DNA of 64,000 nt from Magnetovibrio blakemorei (GCF_001746755.1 NZ_MCGG01000011.1:13313-77312); one strand, 5' to 3'. Shown: positions 21,395 through 30,972, numbered from the stretch's first letter. Program-made: numbers and translations. The notes: generated by a model from the letters alone, not told the origin.

Positions 21395-22205
21395 GTGAAT
21401 CAAGTCTCAGATTTTGGAAACTCCATCGCTGATCTGCACAACAGCGCCGGGCGCATTACCCGCGGTCTGGAAAGCATAGTTGCGGCCATCGACAACATTG
21501 CCGAAGACAATGCCCAATTCATCAACGATCCAAATTCCGCGCCTGCCGGTGCCGAAGGCGACGCCATTCGCGAATTGCTTTCGAATATCCGCAAGCAAAT
21601 CGCCGAGGTGGTTGATCACGGTCACAGCTTTGAAAGCAAAATCGCAAAGTATTCAAACGATCTGACCGATCTAACGCGGCAATTGGACCAGAGCAAAAAA
21701 GCCGCCATGCTGGACCCCATCACCGGCATCGGCAACCGCCGCCGGTTTGAATCGAGCCTCAAAGACATCCTCTCCCACTTGACCGATTTTAATGGCAAAG
21801 TCTCGGTTTTGCTGGCTGACATCGATCACTTTAAGAATGTCAACGATACTCTGGGGCACACGGTCGGAGATCAAGTGTTACGTTTGGTTGCCAGCAACTT
21901 CGTCTCCAATTTAAAGGGCGGTGACGTGGTGGCGCGCTGGGGGCGGCGATGAATTTGCCGCTATTTTGCCCAACACCAGCTTGGAAAACGCCCTGACCGT
22001 GGCCGAAACCGTACGCGAATCCATTTCAAAGCGGTCTTTGAAAAACACCGAAACCGGGGAAACCATGGGCAAACTATCGCTCTCCATCGGGGTTTCCACG
22101 TATCGTCAAGGCGACAACGCCCATAAACTGATTTTTCGCGCTGACCAAGCGCTCTACGAAGCGAAGCGCCTGGGGCGCAACCGCTCTGTTCCTGAAAACG
22201 ACTGA
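21395..22205 (+). CDS. GGDEF diguanylate cyclase, frame broken by a 1-base indel
   Basis: Would make cyclic di-GMP from two GTP. The start is GTG at 21395 with AAAGG about 10 nt upstream. An N-terminal helical region of about 100 residues leads into a GGDEF domain (DPITGIGNRRRFE, LLADIDHFKNVNDTLGH). The first frame ends two codons into the active-site loop; the second frame supplies GGDEFAAILPN, LSIGVSTY and ADQALYEAKRLGRN. A G5 run at 21939-21943 should be G4: removing one G gives ARWGGDEF and one 269-residue protein. Both halves are fully conserved, so a sequencing indel is likeliest. No RxxD inhibitory site is obvious. Confidence 0.88.
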
Positions 22206-22306
22206 TAGCCATTGCCTCGACACGCCGTGAGTGTTAGCTTCCGCGCGCTTAGGTCGGCATTGCGTTTGGCCTCAAGCTTTGTCTCAGCTCATTCGACGGT
22301 GAAGTC

Positions 22307-22876
22307 ATGAAGATCAACGGAAACGCCATCCGCCCCGGTATGGCCATTGAACACCAAGGCCGCCTTTGGCGCGCAGTCAAAATCCAACACACCATGCCCG
22401 GCAAGGGTGGCGCGTTTGCTCAGGTCGAACTGAAAGACCTGGTGAGCGGCACCAAGCTGAATGAACGTTTCCGATCTTCTGAAACGGTCGAGCGGGTGAC
22501 ATTGGAACAGCGTGACTATCAATATCTGTACACCGACGGCACCACCTATACCTTCATGGACACCGAAACCTACGAACAAATCGAACTCGACGCCGACATG
22601 ATTGGCGAAGACCAAGTGCCCTATCTGCAAGAAAACATGGGCATCACGGTGGAAAGCCACGGCGAGACCCCCATCGGCGTAAAGTTGCCCGCGACCGTGG
22701 TGCTGGAAATCGTTGAATCCGACGCGGTGGTCAAGGGTCAGACGGCATCAAGCAGCTATAAACCTGCGACCTTGAGCAATGGCGTGCGCACCCTGGTGCC
22801 GCCGTTTATCACCACCGGCACCCGCGTGGTCATCAACACCGAAGACGGTTCATACGTGGAACGCGCAAAAGACTGA
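22307..22876 (+). CDS. efp: Translation elongation factor P
   Basis: EF-P rescues ribosomes stalled at consecutive prolines. The 189-residue three-domain protein has the modification loop TMPGKGGAF with Lys33, so it belongs to the Lys-type group (modified by EpmA/EpmB where those exist; neither gene is in this window). Domains II and III are intact ([13 protein letters not shown]; the C-terminal [19 protein letters not shown]). Several proline-rich proteins encoded nearby (TolA, the 24-kb OmpA-like protein, the AMIN/TPR protein) would be natural clients. Confidence 0.97.
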   Translation: MKINGNAIRPGMAIEHQGRLWRAVKIQHTMPGKGGAFAQVELKDLVSGTKLNERFRSSETVERVTLEQRDYQYLYTDGTTYTFMDTETYEQIELDADMIGEDQVPYLQENMGITVESHGETPIGVKLPATVVLEIVESDAVVKGQTASSSYKPATLSNGVRTLVPPFITTGTRVVINTEDGSYVERAKD

Positions 22877-22926
22877 TTGGTCTTTTGTAACTTCCAACGA
22901 CTGCGAAGACTGTAAGGACATACCCC

Positions 22927-23718
22927 ATGGCCCATCCCCGCTCGGCCCTTTTGAACGTCATGACCGCCGCCGCGCAAAAAGCGGCACGCCGACTGACGCG
23001 CGACTTTGGCGAAGTTGAAAACCTCCAAGTCTCCAAAAAAGGCCCTGCGGATTTTGTCTCCAACGCCGACAAAAAGGCCGAAGACACGCTGGTCAAAGAA
23101 CTGCAAAAAGCCCGCCCCGATTATGGCTTCATCTTGGAAGAAGCCAACAATATCGAGGGCAAGGATTCATCCAACACATGGGTGATTGACCCCCTGGACG
23201 GCACCACCAATTTTTTGCACGGCATTCCGCATTTCGCCATCTCCATTGGCTTGCTGCGCGACGGCGAACCGTTTGCCGGCGTGGTCTACAACCCCATAAC
23301 GGACGAAATGTTCTGGGCGGAAAAAGGCCAAGGGGCGTTCCTCAACGGACGGCGTCTCAGGGTTTCGGCGCGCGCGCACCTTTCTGAAGGCCTGTTTGCC
23401 ACCGGATTGCCGTTTTTGGGCAAAGAAAAAGATGGTGAGCGATTTATGCAGCGGGTGAACGCCGTAACGACCCTTTCCGCAGGCGTACGCCGTTTTGGTT
23501 CCGCAGCGCTGGATTTGGCCTATGTTGCGGCAGCCCGGTATGACGGCTATTGGGAAAGCGGTTTGCAAGCCTGGGACATCGCTGCGGGGATTGTCTTGGT
23601 GCGCGAAGCCGGTGGTTTTGTCACCGATATGGACGGCAAACGAAAAATGCTTGAAAACGGCTCCGTCATCGCCGCCACGGACAAAATGCACGAACCGTTG
23701 TTCAACTTGATCAAATAA
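22927..23718 (+). CDS. suhB: Inositol monophosphatase family protein (SuhB)
   Basis: Mg-dependent phosphatase; SuhB also binds RNA polymerase in the rRNA antitermination complex of E. coli. The 263-residue product has the metal-binding residues in FILEEANN (Glu71/72), IDPLDGTTNFLHG (Asp88, Asp91) and QAWDIAAG near residue 219. It lies 50 bp after efp on the same strand, an efp-suhB pair common in Rhodospirillales. It is probably one transcript with efp. Confidence 0.94.
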   Translation: MAHPRSALLNVMTAAAQKAARRLTRDFGEVENLQVSKKGPADFVSNADKKAEDTLVKELQKARPDYGFILEEANNIEGKDSSNTWVIDPLDGTTNFLHGIPHFAISIGLLRDGEPFAGVVYNPITDEMFWAEKGQGAFLNGRRLRVSARAHLSEGLFATGLPFLGKEKDGERFMQRVNAVTTLSAGVRRFGSAALDLAYVAAARYDGYWESGLQAWDIAAGIVLVREAGGFVTDMDGKRKMLENGSVIAATDKMHEPLFNLIK

Positions 23719-23770
23719 GACCCGTTCTTCCCGTTACCGACGCACGCGAGCTGTCGGCGAAGCTGTTGTC

Positions 23771-23818
23771 AAAGCAGTTGCCAAAGCAGTTGCCAAAGCA
23801 GTTGCCAAAGCAGTTGTA
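23771..23818. repeat. 12-bp direct tandem repeat, about four copies
   Basis: The unit AAAGCAGTTGCC is repeated three times perfectly with a fourth copy ending in TA instead of CC. It is in the spacer after suhB. Because the unit is a multiple of three it would code for a repeat in any frame (for example SKQLP... or AKAV...), but no gene with a start and an SD covers it. Likely slippage expansion. Confidence 0.85.
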
Positions 23819-24010
23819 TGAGCCCAAACGCGTTGTTATGGTGGTGCTTCATGGGGACGCTGCGATTCGCGCGCATTTGCGTTTGCGTTTGCACATCCTC
23901 TGGTAAGACAGGTCCGTTAAGACAAGTACGGTAATAAGATTGGCAGTGTCCCGTTTTAAGCCTCCCGTTTTGGGAGCGGGATGCTCACCCGACCCGGGAG
24001 ACTGAGTACG

Positions 24011-25459
24011 ATGCACAACCGCCGCCAAAACGCCACCCTGACCCTGCCCCATGCAAAATGGGGGGTGAGGACAAAGTCGCACCTGGCCACAAGCGTCTCT
24101 TTGGGCGCCTGTTTACTGGCCCTTGGCTTGTGCCTTCAGTTCCCTGCGCCCGCCGCTGCCCAACAAAGCCCGATTGTGGATCTGACGGATCCGTACGTGA
24201 GTGTCGATTTGTCTGTCTTGAACGACAGTGGTTTGAATGCCCGCCTGGGGACCCCCGGCATGCCCACGCCAAGACAAATGCAGGGACATACATCCGACCA
24301 AGTTCTCGGACAAATACCCGCAACCGGGCTTACCGCCAGTGGTTCACAACCTCCCGGCTTAGCCACACCTGTTTCCGAACTGTACGTCAAACCAACACGG
24401 CGTTTTAAGCTGCCCGAACAGACCAAGGCCCTTGAAAGCACCTATGCCCAGTCTTCTGATGTCCAGTCTTCTGAACAAGAGACGGACAATGAGGTTGCCG
24501 ACAACACACCGTCCGAAACGCCTGTTGTCGCAAAATCAGACACCGAGAAGCCTGCACCACAATCGGCACCTGCCAAGACCGTGAGCGCCCCGCCCGCCCC
24601 GCCCTCTTTACCGGAAGCGGCTGAAATCGCAGATATTCTCCCCCCACCCGAGGCCAAGGAGGCTGCCCCCATCGCGCCGCCAGCCGCGAGCCCTGCCAAG
24701 CCTGTTGCTGAAGCGAAACCGGCACCCAAGCCTGCCCAGGAAATGGCCGCTTTAACGCCACCACCACCACCCAAGCCGACCCCTGCCCCTGCGGCAGCCG
24801 TGGTCACGGCTCCGGTTGAAGAACCTGTCCAAAGCGCACCTCAGGACACGACGCCAACCGTTGAAGATGCCCCTAACAAGCCCATCGCGTTAAAAACGCC
24901 AACGCCAAACGTTGAAGCACCTCCTGCAGAACCGTCTCCTGCGCCGGTCGATAGCGCCGTAGCCCTTAAAGACACGGCTAAAGACACAGCAGATACGACG
25001 CAGGCAATACCGATGCCACCGCCTGCTGCACCTCAGGGAGAAACCTCCAACGCCTTGGTTATGCCTTTGCCGCCGAAGACCGAAGCCCAAGCTGAGGCTG
25101 CAAGTGACGTTGCATCGCTGCCGTCTGCATCGCAAACGCTGAGTGACGGCGACAGCTTACGCATTGTTTTTGACGCCGACTCATCAAAGCTCCCCAAATC
25201 GGCACGGGATTCTTTGCTGGACATGTCGACCAAGATGAGTGCCAGCGAAACCTTGCGTCTCCAATTGCTGGCTTATGCAGGCGACGCCAATACCTCAGCC
25301 AGCGCCGCACGACGCTTGTCTTTGTCGCGGGCTTTGGCAGTGCGTTCATTCTTGATTGAAAACGGCGTGCGCTCGACCCGCATCGACGTGCGCGCCCTGG
25401 GCAACAAGTCCTCCGATGCCGTCTCCGAACGTGTTGATATTACGGTGATTGAGCGCTGA
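24011..25459 (+). CDS. Proline/alanine-rich exported protein with C-terminal OmpA-like domain
   Basis: An envelope protein of about 482 residues. A signal peptide ends near APAAA-QQS. A long low-complexity region rich in Pro, Ala, Lys and Glu (about residues 130-360) follows, then a C-terminal OmpA-like domain (DSLRIVFDADSSKLP, ARRLSLSRALAVRSFLIENG, VSERVDITVIER) expected to bind peptidoglycan. The usual GHTD-type Asp motif is replaced by AYAGDAN. GGAG lies 10 nt before 24011; an in-frame ATG at 23981, whose GGGAG falls in a CTCCC-GTTTT-GGGAG hairpin, is an alternative start. It precedes the ExbB-like and MotB-like genes by about 120 bp and probably belongs with them. Confidence 0.8.
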   Translation: MHNRRQNATLTLPHAKWGVRTKSHLATSVSLGACLLALGLCLQFPAPAAAQQSPIVDLTDPYVSVDLSVLNDSGLNARLGTPGMPTPRQMQGHTSDQVLGQIPATGLTASGSQPPGLATPVSELYVKPTRRFKLPEQTKALESTYAQSSDVQSSEQETDNEVADNTPSETPVVAKSDTEKPAPQSAPAKTVSAPPAPPSLPEAAEIADILPPPEAKEAAPIAPPAASPAKPVAEAKPAPKPAQEMAALTPPPPPKPTPAPAAAVVTAPVEEPVQSAPQDTTPTVEDAPNKPIALKTPTPNVEAPPAEPSPAPVDSAVALKDTAKDTADTTQAIPMPPPAAPQGETSNALVMPLPPKTEAQAEAASDVASLPSASQTLSDGDSLRIVFDADSSKLPKSARDSLLDMSTKMSASETLRLQLLAYAGDANTSASAARRLSLSRALAVRSFLIENGVRSTRIDVRALGNKSSDAVSERVDITVIER

Positions 25460-25580
25460 CCCTCCATAAATCATCCCCGTCACCTCATCTCCCTCATTTA
25501 GGCAAAATTCATGCTTATCGTTTGCCGTAATTTTGACATAGCCATCAAAGACATTGGCCCCATGGAGACTGTGCAACACC

Positions 25581-26780
25581 ATGGAAACTGAACAGATGTC
25601 CAATCCCCATCGTTTTTTATTCCGTATGGCTTTATTTCTTTCCGCGGTTGCGGTCGCCATCGGTGCAGTCTACCAACCCCTTCTCAACGCCTTTATGGCC
25701 AACGCCCCCTTGAACGGCTTGATCATCGGGGTGTTTTTATTGGGCATGGCTTATAACTTTCGCCAAGTAATTCAACTTGGTCCCGAAGTATCCTGGATTG
25801 AAGACTTTCGCGAAAGCCATTCTTTGGGTGCACAGCGCCCCCACATCGCGTCTTCATCGCAGCCCCCCAAGGCGACCAAAAAGCTTCGTCCTCCGCGCCT
25901 GCTGGCGCCGTTGGCGGCGATGGTTGCGGGTCGTAAAGAAATCAAACTCAGCGCCATGGCCCTGCGCTCGGTGCTGGACGGCATCGCCAGCCGCTTGGAC
26001 GAACAACGCGATATTTCGCGCTATACCATCGGCCTGTTGGTGTTTTTAGGCCTGTTGGGCACGTTTTGGGGCCTGCTGGACACGTTGAGCGCCATTCGCA
26101 ACGTCATCGCCAACATTCAAATCGGTGGCGGCGGTGATATCACATCTATGTTTGATGAGCTCAAACGCGGTCTTGAAGCCCCCTTGGCGGGCATGGGCAC
26201 GGCGTTTTCCAGCTCTCTGTTCGGCTTGGCCGGATCGTTGGTGTTGGGCTTTTTAGACTTAACCACGGGCCAGGCGCAAAACCGCTTTTACACCGAATTG
26301 GAAGACTGGCTAGCCAGCTTGGCAAAACTGTCGGGCGGCACGCTCAGCGCCGACGGCGACCAAACCGTTCCCGCTTACGTCGAAGCGCTTTTGGAGCAAA
26401 CCGCCGAAAGCCTGGAAAATCTGCAACGCACCATGGCGCGCGGCGAAGAAACCCGCATCCATACCTCCGAAGCACTGAACCTGTTATCGGAAAAGATGAG
26501 CACCATCACCGACTTCATGCAGACCGAACAGGTCATCATGAAAAAGCTCGCCGAAACCCATATGGACTTAAAACCCGCCCTGGAACGCATTGCTGGCGGG
26601 GACTTGATGACGGGCGGCAAGGACGGCATGGATGACGCCACCCGCACCCACATCCGCAACATCGATTTGGTGCTTTCGCGCATGCTTGAAGAAAGCCGCA
26701 CCGGGCGCGAAGAAATGGTCAGTCAAATGCGCAGCGAAATCAAACTGCTCGCCCGTACCGTCGCCGGTCGCGGCGAATAG
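25581..26780 (+). CDS. MotA/TolQ/ExbB-like proton-channel protein
   Basis: A 399-residue membrane protein of the MotA/TolQ/ExbB superfamily. Two helices come near the N-terminus (about 14-36 and 42-60). A cytoplasmic stretch follows, then YTIGLLVFLGLLGTFWGLLDT and GMGTAFSSSLFGLAGSLVLGF, the paired segments that line the ion channel in this family. The C-terminal 130 residues form a long helical tail (ESLENLQRTMARGEETRIHTSE). The start at 25581 (ATG, GGAG 12 nt upstream) is preferred over a TTG at 25554. Its partner begins 20 bp downstream. It is distinct from TolQ and from a flagellar MotA (shorter loops, long tail). Confidence 0.85.
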   Translation: METEQMSNPHRFLFRMALFLSAVAVAIGAVYQPLLNAFMANAPLNGLIIGVFLLGMAYNFRQVIQLGPEVSWIEDFRESHSLGAQRPHIASSSQPPKATKKLRPPRLLAPLAAMVAGRKEIKLSAMALRSVLDGIASRLDEQRDISRYTIGLLVFLGLLGTFWGLLDTLSAIRNVIANIQIGGGGDITSMFDELKRGLEAPLAGMGTAFSSSLFGLAGSLVLGFLDLTTGQAQNRFYTELEDWLASLAKLSGGTLSADGDQTVPAYVEALLEQTAESLENLQRTMARGEETRIHTSEALNLLSEKMSTITDFMQTEQVIMKKLAETHMDLKPALERIAGGDLMTGGKDGMDDATRTHIRNIDLVLSRMLEESRTGREEMVSQMRSEIKLLARTVAGRGE

Positions 26781-26800
26781 CGCGAGGAGGACTCCCCACC

Positions 26801-27889
26801 ATGGCCGCCCTATCGCGCCGCAATCGCAATCGCGCCGATATATGGCCGGGCTTCGTCGATGCCTTGGCATCGCTTTTGATGGTCATCATCTTTTTGCTGT
26901 TGGTATTTGTACTGGCGCAATTTTTCTTGGGCGAAGCGCTTTCGGGGCGCGACTCGGCGTTGAAAAAACTTGACCGTGAAGTGGCCGAACTGGTCGATAT
27001 GCTGGCCCTGGAACGCAACGCCAATACCAAACTGCGCAGCGACGTCAACCGCATGTCGGGGGAACTGCAAGCCAGCATTTCCGAAGGCGACCGACTGAAA
27101 CTTGAAATCGAAGACGGCAAGGCAGAGGTTTCTCGTCTGGTTGGCGACGTGGTTAAGCTGGAAGCGCTGAAAAAGCAGCTGGAAGCCGATATCGGCAAGC
27201 TTGCGACCGAAATCGACGAAAAGGATAAGGCGCTGCTCGCCGAACAAGATCTATCCGAAAGTGCACGTGCTGAAGTCGCCATGCTCAACGGCCAAATGGG
27301 TCAACTGCGCGACCAAATGGCGGCGCTCAACAAAGCCTTGGGGGCTGCGGAAACCAAAGCCAAAGACCAAAACGCTCAGATCGTATCGTTGGGCAAAAGG
27401 CTGAACGCCGCGCTGGCATCCAAAGTGATGGAGCTGTCGGCCTATCGGTCCGAATTTTTTGGCCGGTTGGCAAAAATTCTCGGCGCACAAGAAGGCATCG
27501 AAATCGTCGGCGACCGTTTTGTGTTCCAATCCGAAGTCCTGTTCGCCAGCGGTGAAGCGGAACTCAACATCGGGGCATACGATCAATTGCGCGGTTTGGC
27601 GGGAACGATCATTGACCTGCAAGTCCAAATCCCCGCGGACATCGATTGGGTGCTGCGGGTTGACGGCCATACTGATCGGGTTCCCATCCGCAATCTACAA
27701 TTCGCGTCGAACTGGGAGCTCAGCTCGGCCCGCGCCATTTCCGTGGTGAAGTTCCTCATTGAACAAGGCGTGCCTGCCAAACGTTTGGTGGCTGCGGGCT
27801 TTGGCGAATACCAACCGCTCACCACCGCCACCGATCCCACGTCCCTGACCCGCAACCGCCGCATTGAGTTGAAACTCACCCAGCGCTAG
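26801..27889 (+). CDS. MotB/OmpA-like protein with long coiled coil
   Basis: A 362-residue partner of the ExbB-like protein. One N-terminal membrane helix carries the stator-type Asp (GFVDALASLLMVIIFLLL, Asp20). A coiled coil of about 130 residues follows (SALKKLDREVAELVDML onward). A C-terminal OmpA-like peptidoglycan-binding domain has RVDGHTDRVP, NWELSSARAISVVKFL, GFGEYQP and NRRIELKLTQ, all key residues present. The SD GAGGAGG precedes the ATG. The layout (MotA-like plus MotB-like with long stalks) resembles the ZorAB pair of Zorya defence systems. No nuclease or helicase gene follows, and such pairs are common house genes in alphaproteobacteria, so a cell-envelope role is likelier. Confidence 0.85.
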   Translation: MAALSRRNRNRADIWPGFVDALASLLMVIIFLLLVFVLAQFFLGEALSGRDSALKKLDREVAELVDMLALERNANTKLRSDVNRMSGELQASISEGDRLKLEIEDGKAEVSRLVGDVVKLEALKKQLEADIGKLATEIDEKDKALLAEQDLSESARAEVAMLNGQMGQLRDQMAALNKALGAAETKAKDQNAQIVSLGKRLNAALASKVMELSAYRSEFFGRLAKILGAQEGIEIVGDRFVFQSEVLFASGEAELNIGAYDQLRGLAGTIIDLQVQIPADIDWVLRVDGHTDRVPIRNLQFASNWELSSARAISVVKFLIEQGVPAKRLVAAGFGEYQPLTTATDPTSLTRNRRIELKLTQR

Positions 27890-27982
27890 GGCAGTCCCTA
27901 GACCATATAGTTTTGAAACGCTATAAAGTGACCAGCATTTCATTGGCCCTTATAAAAAACGAGGCAAAAGAAAATTAGCGCC

Positions 27983-29242
27983 ATGTTCATTTTGTTTATC
28001 ATCGTTTTCATCGACTTGGTCGGCTTCGGCATTATCATTCCGCTGTTGCCGTTTTATGGCGAACACTTTCAGGCCGATCCATTCACCGTTTCTCTGATCA
28101 TGGCCACCTATTCACTGGGCCAATTTGTCGCCGCACCGTTTTGGGGCCGTTTAAGCGACACCATTGGGCGACGTCCGGTGCTGATCATCAGTTTGTTTGG
28201 CGCGGTGCTGTCCTACATCTGGTTGAGCTTCGCCACGACCTTGTGGATGCTGTTCGCTGCGCGCCTTGTCGGCGGTTTGATGGCGGGCAATATTTCCACG
28301 GCATTTGCCTACATCGCCGACATCACCACTGTCGAAAATCGCGCCAAGGGCATGGGCCTGGTGGGCGCAGCATTCGGCCTGGGCTTTATCGCAGGACCGG
28401 CCATCGGCGGCATTCTGGCCGGACCGGATCCGCTGACCGCAGATTTTCAGACCCCCGCGTTGGTCGCCGCCGCCATGTCGTTCATTGCGTTCGTGCTGAC
28501 CATCGCCATGTTGAAAGAATCTCTATCCGCAGAGGTCCGCGCCCACGCCAAAAACACCCCCCGCCCCAATCGCTTTGTACAAATGAAAGAGGCCCTGGGT
28601 CGTCCCGGCATTGGTCTTTTGATCACCATTTCATTCTTGGCCACCTTTGTTTTTGCAGGCATGGAAACCACCTTTGCCATGTGGTCACACCGCCAGTTGG
28701 GCTGGGGACCAGAACAAAACGGCTATCTATTTGCCTTTGTCGGCGTCATTGCCGCCTTCATCCAAGGCGGTGCGGTGGGTCGTCTCAGCAAAAAGTTTGG
28801 CGAAGGCAACTTGATCGTTCAAGGTGCCGTCGCCCTGGCGGTGGGCATGATCATGATTCCGTTCTGCACCTCTGTCGTCCCTCTGATGGCCGCCATGGTC
28901 ATTGTGGCTTATGGCTTCAGCATCATCAATCCAGCGCTGAACAGCATGATCTCTTTGCGTTCCGGCAACACCGAACAAGGTATGATGATGGGCGTGGCAC
29001 GTTCCGCCACCACCATGGCGCGGATCATTGGCCCGGCCTGGGCCGGCATCTTGTTCGCCCAGCTGGGCAAAGAATGGCCCTATTACGCGGGCATGGTGTT
29101 GATGGTGTTGGTGGCTTACCTGGGGCTGAGATCGCTGAAAGACAATCAACGTGCCAAAGCCCACGCGATGGAGACCGCCGCCTTTGAAAGCGCAAACGGT
29201 GCCCCGCTCAAGGACGAAGACCCGCGCTCGCCCATAGACTAA
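27983..29242 (+). CDS. MFS transporter, TetA-like (DHA1)
   Basis: Drug:proton antiporter-type permease, 419 residues, 12 predicted membrane helices. Motif A between helices 2 and 3 is GRLSDTIGRRPVL, and the N-terminal Asp in VFIDLVGFGIIIPLLPFY matches the tetracycline/multidrug branch. GLGFIAGPAIGG is the antiporter motif in helix 5. The substrate cannot be told from sequence. The gene stands alone, 93 bp after the MotB-like gene. Confidence 0.9.
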   Translation: MFILFIIVFIDLVGFGIIIPLLPFYGEHFQADPFTVSLIMATYSLGQFVAAPFWGRLSDTIGRRPVLIISLFGAVLSYIWLSFATTLWMLFAARLVGGLMAGNISTAFAYIADITTVENRAKGMGLVGAAFGLGFIAGPAIGGILAGPDPLTADFQTPALVAAAMSFIAFVLTIAMLKESLSAEVRAHAKNTPRPNRFVQMKEALGRPGIGLLITISFLATFVFAGMETTFAMWSHRQLGWGPEQNGYLFAFVGVIAAFIQGGAVGRLSKKFGEGNLIVQGAVALAVGMIMIPFCTSVVPLMAAMVIVAYGFSIINPALNSMISLRSGNTEQGMMMGVARSATTMARIIGPAWAGILFAQLGKEWPYYAGMVLMVLVAYLGLRSLKDNQRAKAHAMETAAFESANGAPLKDEDPRSPID

Positions 29243-29375
29243 AAAACGGATTATAGGGAGGGTTTACAAGGCTTCTGGCCGCTGTCGATCTGGCTCTTGT
29301 GTAGGGCAGCCTTCCCCGACAATTTCGTGATCGCCGGATCATCCCGGCGTCAAAAGTCTAAAGACCGGAAAAGCT

Positions 29376-29702
29376 TCAAGACAGGGACACCTGTTCGCCC
29401 GCGATTTGACTGAATTCGGTGTTCAGCACCTCCATCAAAGTCTCCCCACCCCGCGTAGACAACCACGCCCCAATCGCCTCGTCGAAGGCAAAATGCGCCG
29501 CCCCGCTGATCGGCGAAGACAGCCAAATCTGCAGGTTTGGGGCATGCTTGTTGACAACGTAGGCGCGCCCATCTTCCAACTCGACCGTCAAAATGCCGTT
29601 GTCGAAATCCACATCCGCATCATCACCGATGGCATCGTCAATGGCCTCAAACAGCGATTCGAGGGTTTTTGCGGCAAGCTCTTCAAAGGCACTGGCATCC
29701 AT
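29376..29702 (-). CDS. cyaY: Frataxin-like iron-sulfur assembly protein CyaY
   Basis: Small acidic protein that modulates IscS activity and binds iron. The 108-residue product begins with the acidic helix (FEELAAKTLESLFEAIDDA) and ADVDFDNGILTVEL. The core strand NKHAPNLQIWLSSPISGAAHF matches the family Pro-Leu/Asn-x-Q-I-W-L-S-S-P-x-S-G hallmark. Isc genes are not in the window. A small CGCCGG-CCGGCG stem lies between it and the convergent transporter gene. Confidence 0.93.
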   Translation of the reverse strand: MDASAFEELAAKTLESLFEAIDDAIGDDADVDFDNGILTVELEDGRAYVVNKHAPNLQIWLSSPISGAAHFAFDEAIGAWLSTRGGETLMEVLNTEFSQIAGEQVSLS

Positions 29703-29932
29703 GATTTATGTGTCCTGATGTTATGAGTTTTGCCCCCCTGTCTCATAGCAAATCTCAGAAACATTGTCCCGCTGAGATTGCCACTCTAACTTTTCAGGCA
29801 AGGACAAAGTCTCGAACGTTGCGAGGCAGCATTGGGGAAGGTGCCAACATTTTTTTGGTCAATACCTCACACCGTGCAACCCAATAGTTAATTTTTTTTG
29901 GTACTTGTTGCAGAGAGTACGCACTTTAAAAA

Positions 29933-30793
29933 TTATTTCAGCACACTTTTTCCCTGGCTTACCTGATCGACAATTTTTACAAAATTGTCATCTTCCTCAA
30001 AGCCGAAGTGAGTGCTATCTGTTTCAATTACAACAACATTTTTACCCTTTTTAATCAGCTTATCATAATACGTTTGAGCCACAATCGTTTTAACATTTGT
30101 ATCGTTTCGACCCGTAACAAGATAAATGGCCACATCGTTGCGAATGCCTGCAATAAACTCATCTGCGGATCTATTATTTACACCGTAGACTGGATCCAGC
30201 CACTGCCGTTTATTATCGGGGTAAGTCGTATCTAACCACTGATTCTGGTTATAGGGTCCCGCTAATAAGAGGGCGCTGTTGATTTCAACATCGGGATGTT
30301 TGCCAAGAATCGTTGCGATTATCCCTGCACCACCTGAACGAGCAATGACAGTCGTGTGTTTCGGCTTGTAATGTTGAATCAGGCGATTAATTGCGATCGC
30401 AATGCTATCAACATTTTTCTGCAGCACACATATGGTTTTGGTGCAACTATCCCCCGTTGAGGCCAAACCGTTTGTTAAGTTATGTCCTGGCCTCGCGATG
30501 GCAATTTTATGGGCCTGATTTAATCCAACACTGTTTTTTGCCATAAGCTTGTTGAAATCTCGATCTGCCGGACGCTTGTATATATTATCGCCGTGAAGAT
30601 AGAGTACCAAATAATCCGAATTCCCCGCTGTTGTCTTTAAGGCAAGACATTCTTTACCCGCACTGACAGCCGTAACAAAATCTTCATTCGCACAGCCGCC
30701 TTCCGGCCCTTTTGGCAGGGACATTGCACAACCCGTGAGTAACAAAAGGGCGAAGCTGAGAGCAAAAATATCCTTAAAAACACCGATTCCCAT
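29933..30793 (-). CDS. Putative alpha/beta-hydrolase lipoprotein
   Basis: A 286-residue lipoprotein: start at 30793 with GGGGAAA a few bases upstream, then a signal with lipobox LLTGC. An alpha/beta-hydrolase pattern follows: VLYLHGDNIY (HG oxyanion motif), nucleophile elbow VIARSGGAG, an Asp near LVTGRNDTN, and a late His in DSTHFGF. The substrate is unknown. The DNA is clearly richer in A+T than its neighbours and uses AT-ending codons, which suggests recent acquisition. It stands alone. A TTG at 30835 would give a longer but less likely start. Confidence 0.75.
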   Translation of the reverse strand: MGIGVFKDIFALSFALLLLTGCAMSLPKGPEGGCANEDFVTAVSAGKECLALKTTAGNSDYLVLYLHGDNIYKRPADRDFNKLMAKNSVGLNQAHKIAIARPGHNLTNGLASTGDSCTKTICVLQKNVDSIAIAINRLIQHYKPKHTTVIARSGGAGIIATILGKHPDVEINSALLLAGPYNQNQWLDTTYPDNKRQWLDPVYGVNNRSADEFIAGIRNDVAIYLVTGRNDTNVKTIVAQTYYDKLIKKGKNVVVIETDSTHFGFEEDDNFVKIVDQVSQGKSVLK

Positions 30794-30972
30794 TGCTTTC
30801 CCCGAGATTGGTTTATGATAATGCTGCAAGTTCAAAATAATTCCCTAAAATAGCCACCTAAACGCGAGCACAGGAGGTTAACACTGCCTCTGCATGCACC
30901 ACAAGGGGCGCTTTTCACAAAGAAATGACAAATAAATCGCGATATAGGCGTATGGGGCCTTGCATCGTTCCC

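Noticed and set aside
25581-27889. Zorya phage-defence system
   Set aside because: Only ZorA/ZorB-like parts are present; the next gene is an MFS transporter and no ZorC, ZorD or ZorE is seen. Such motor pairs are common in alphaproteobacteria without defence genes.
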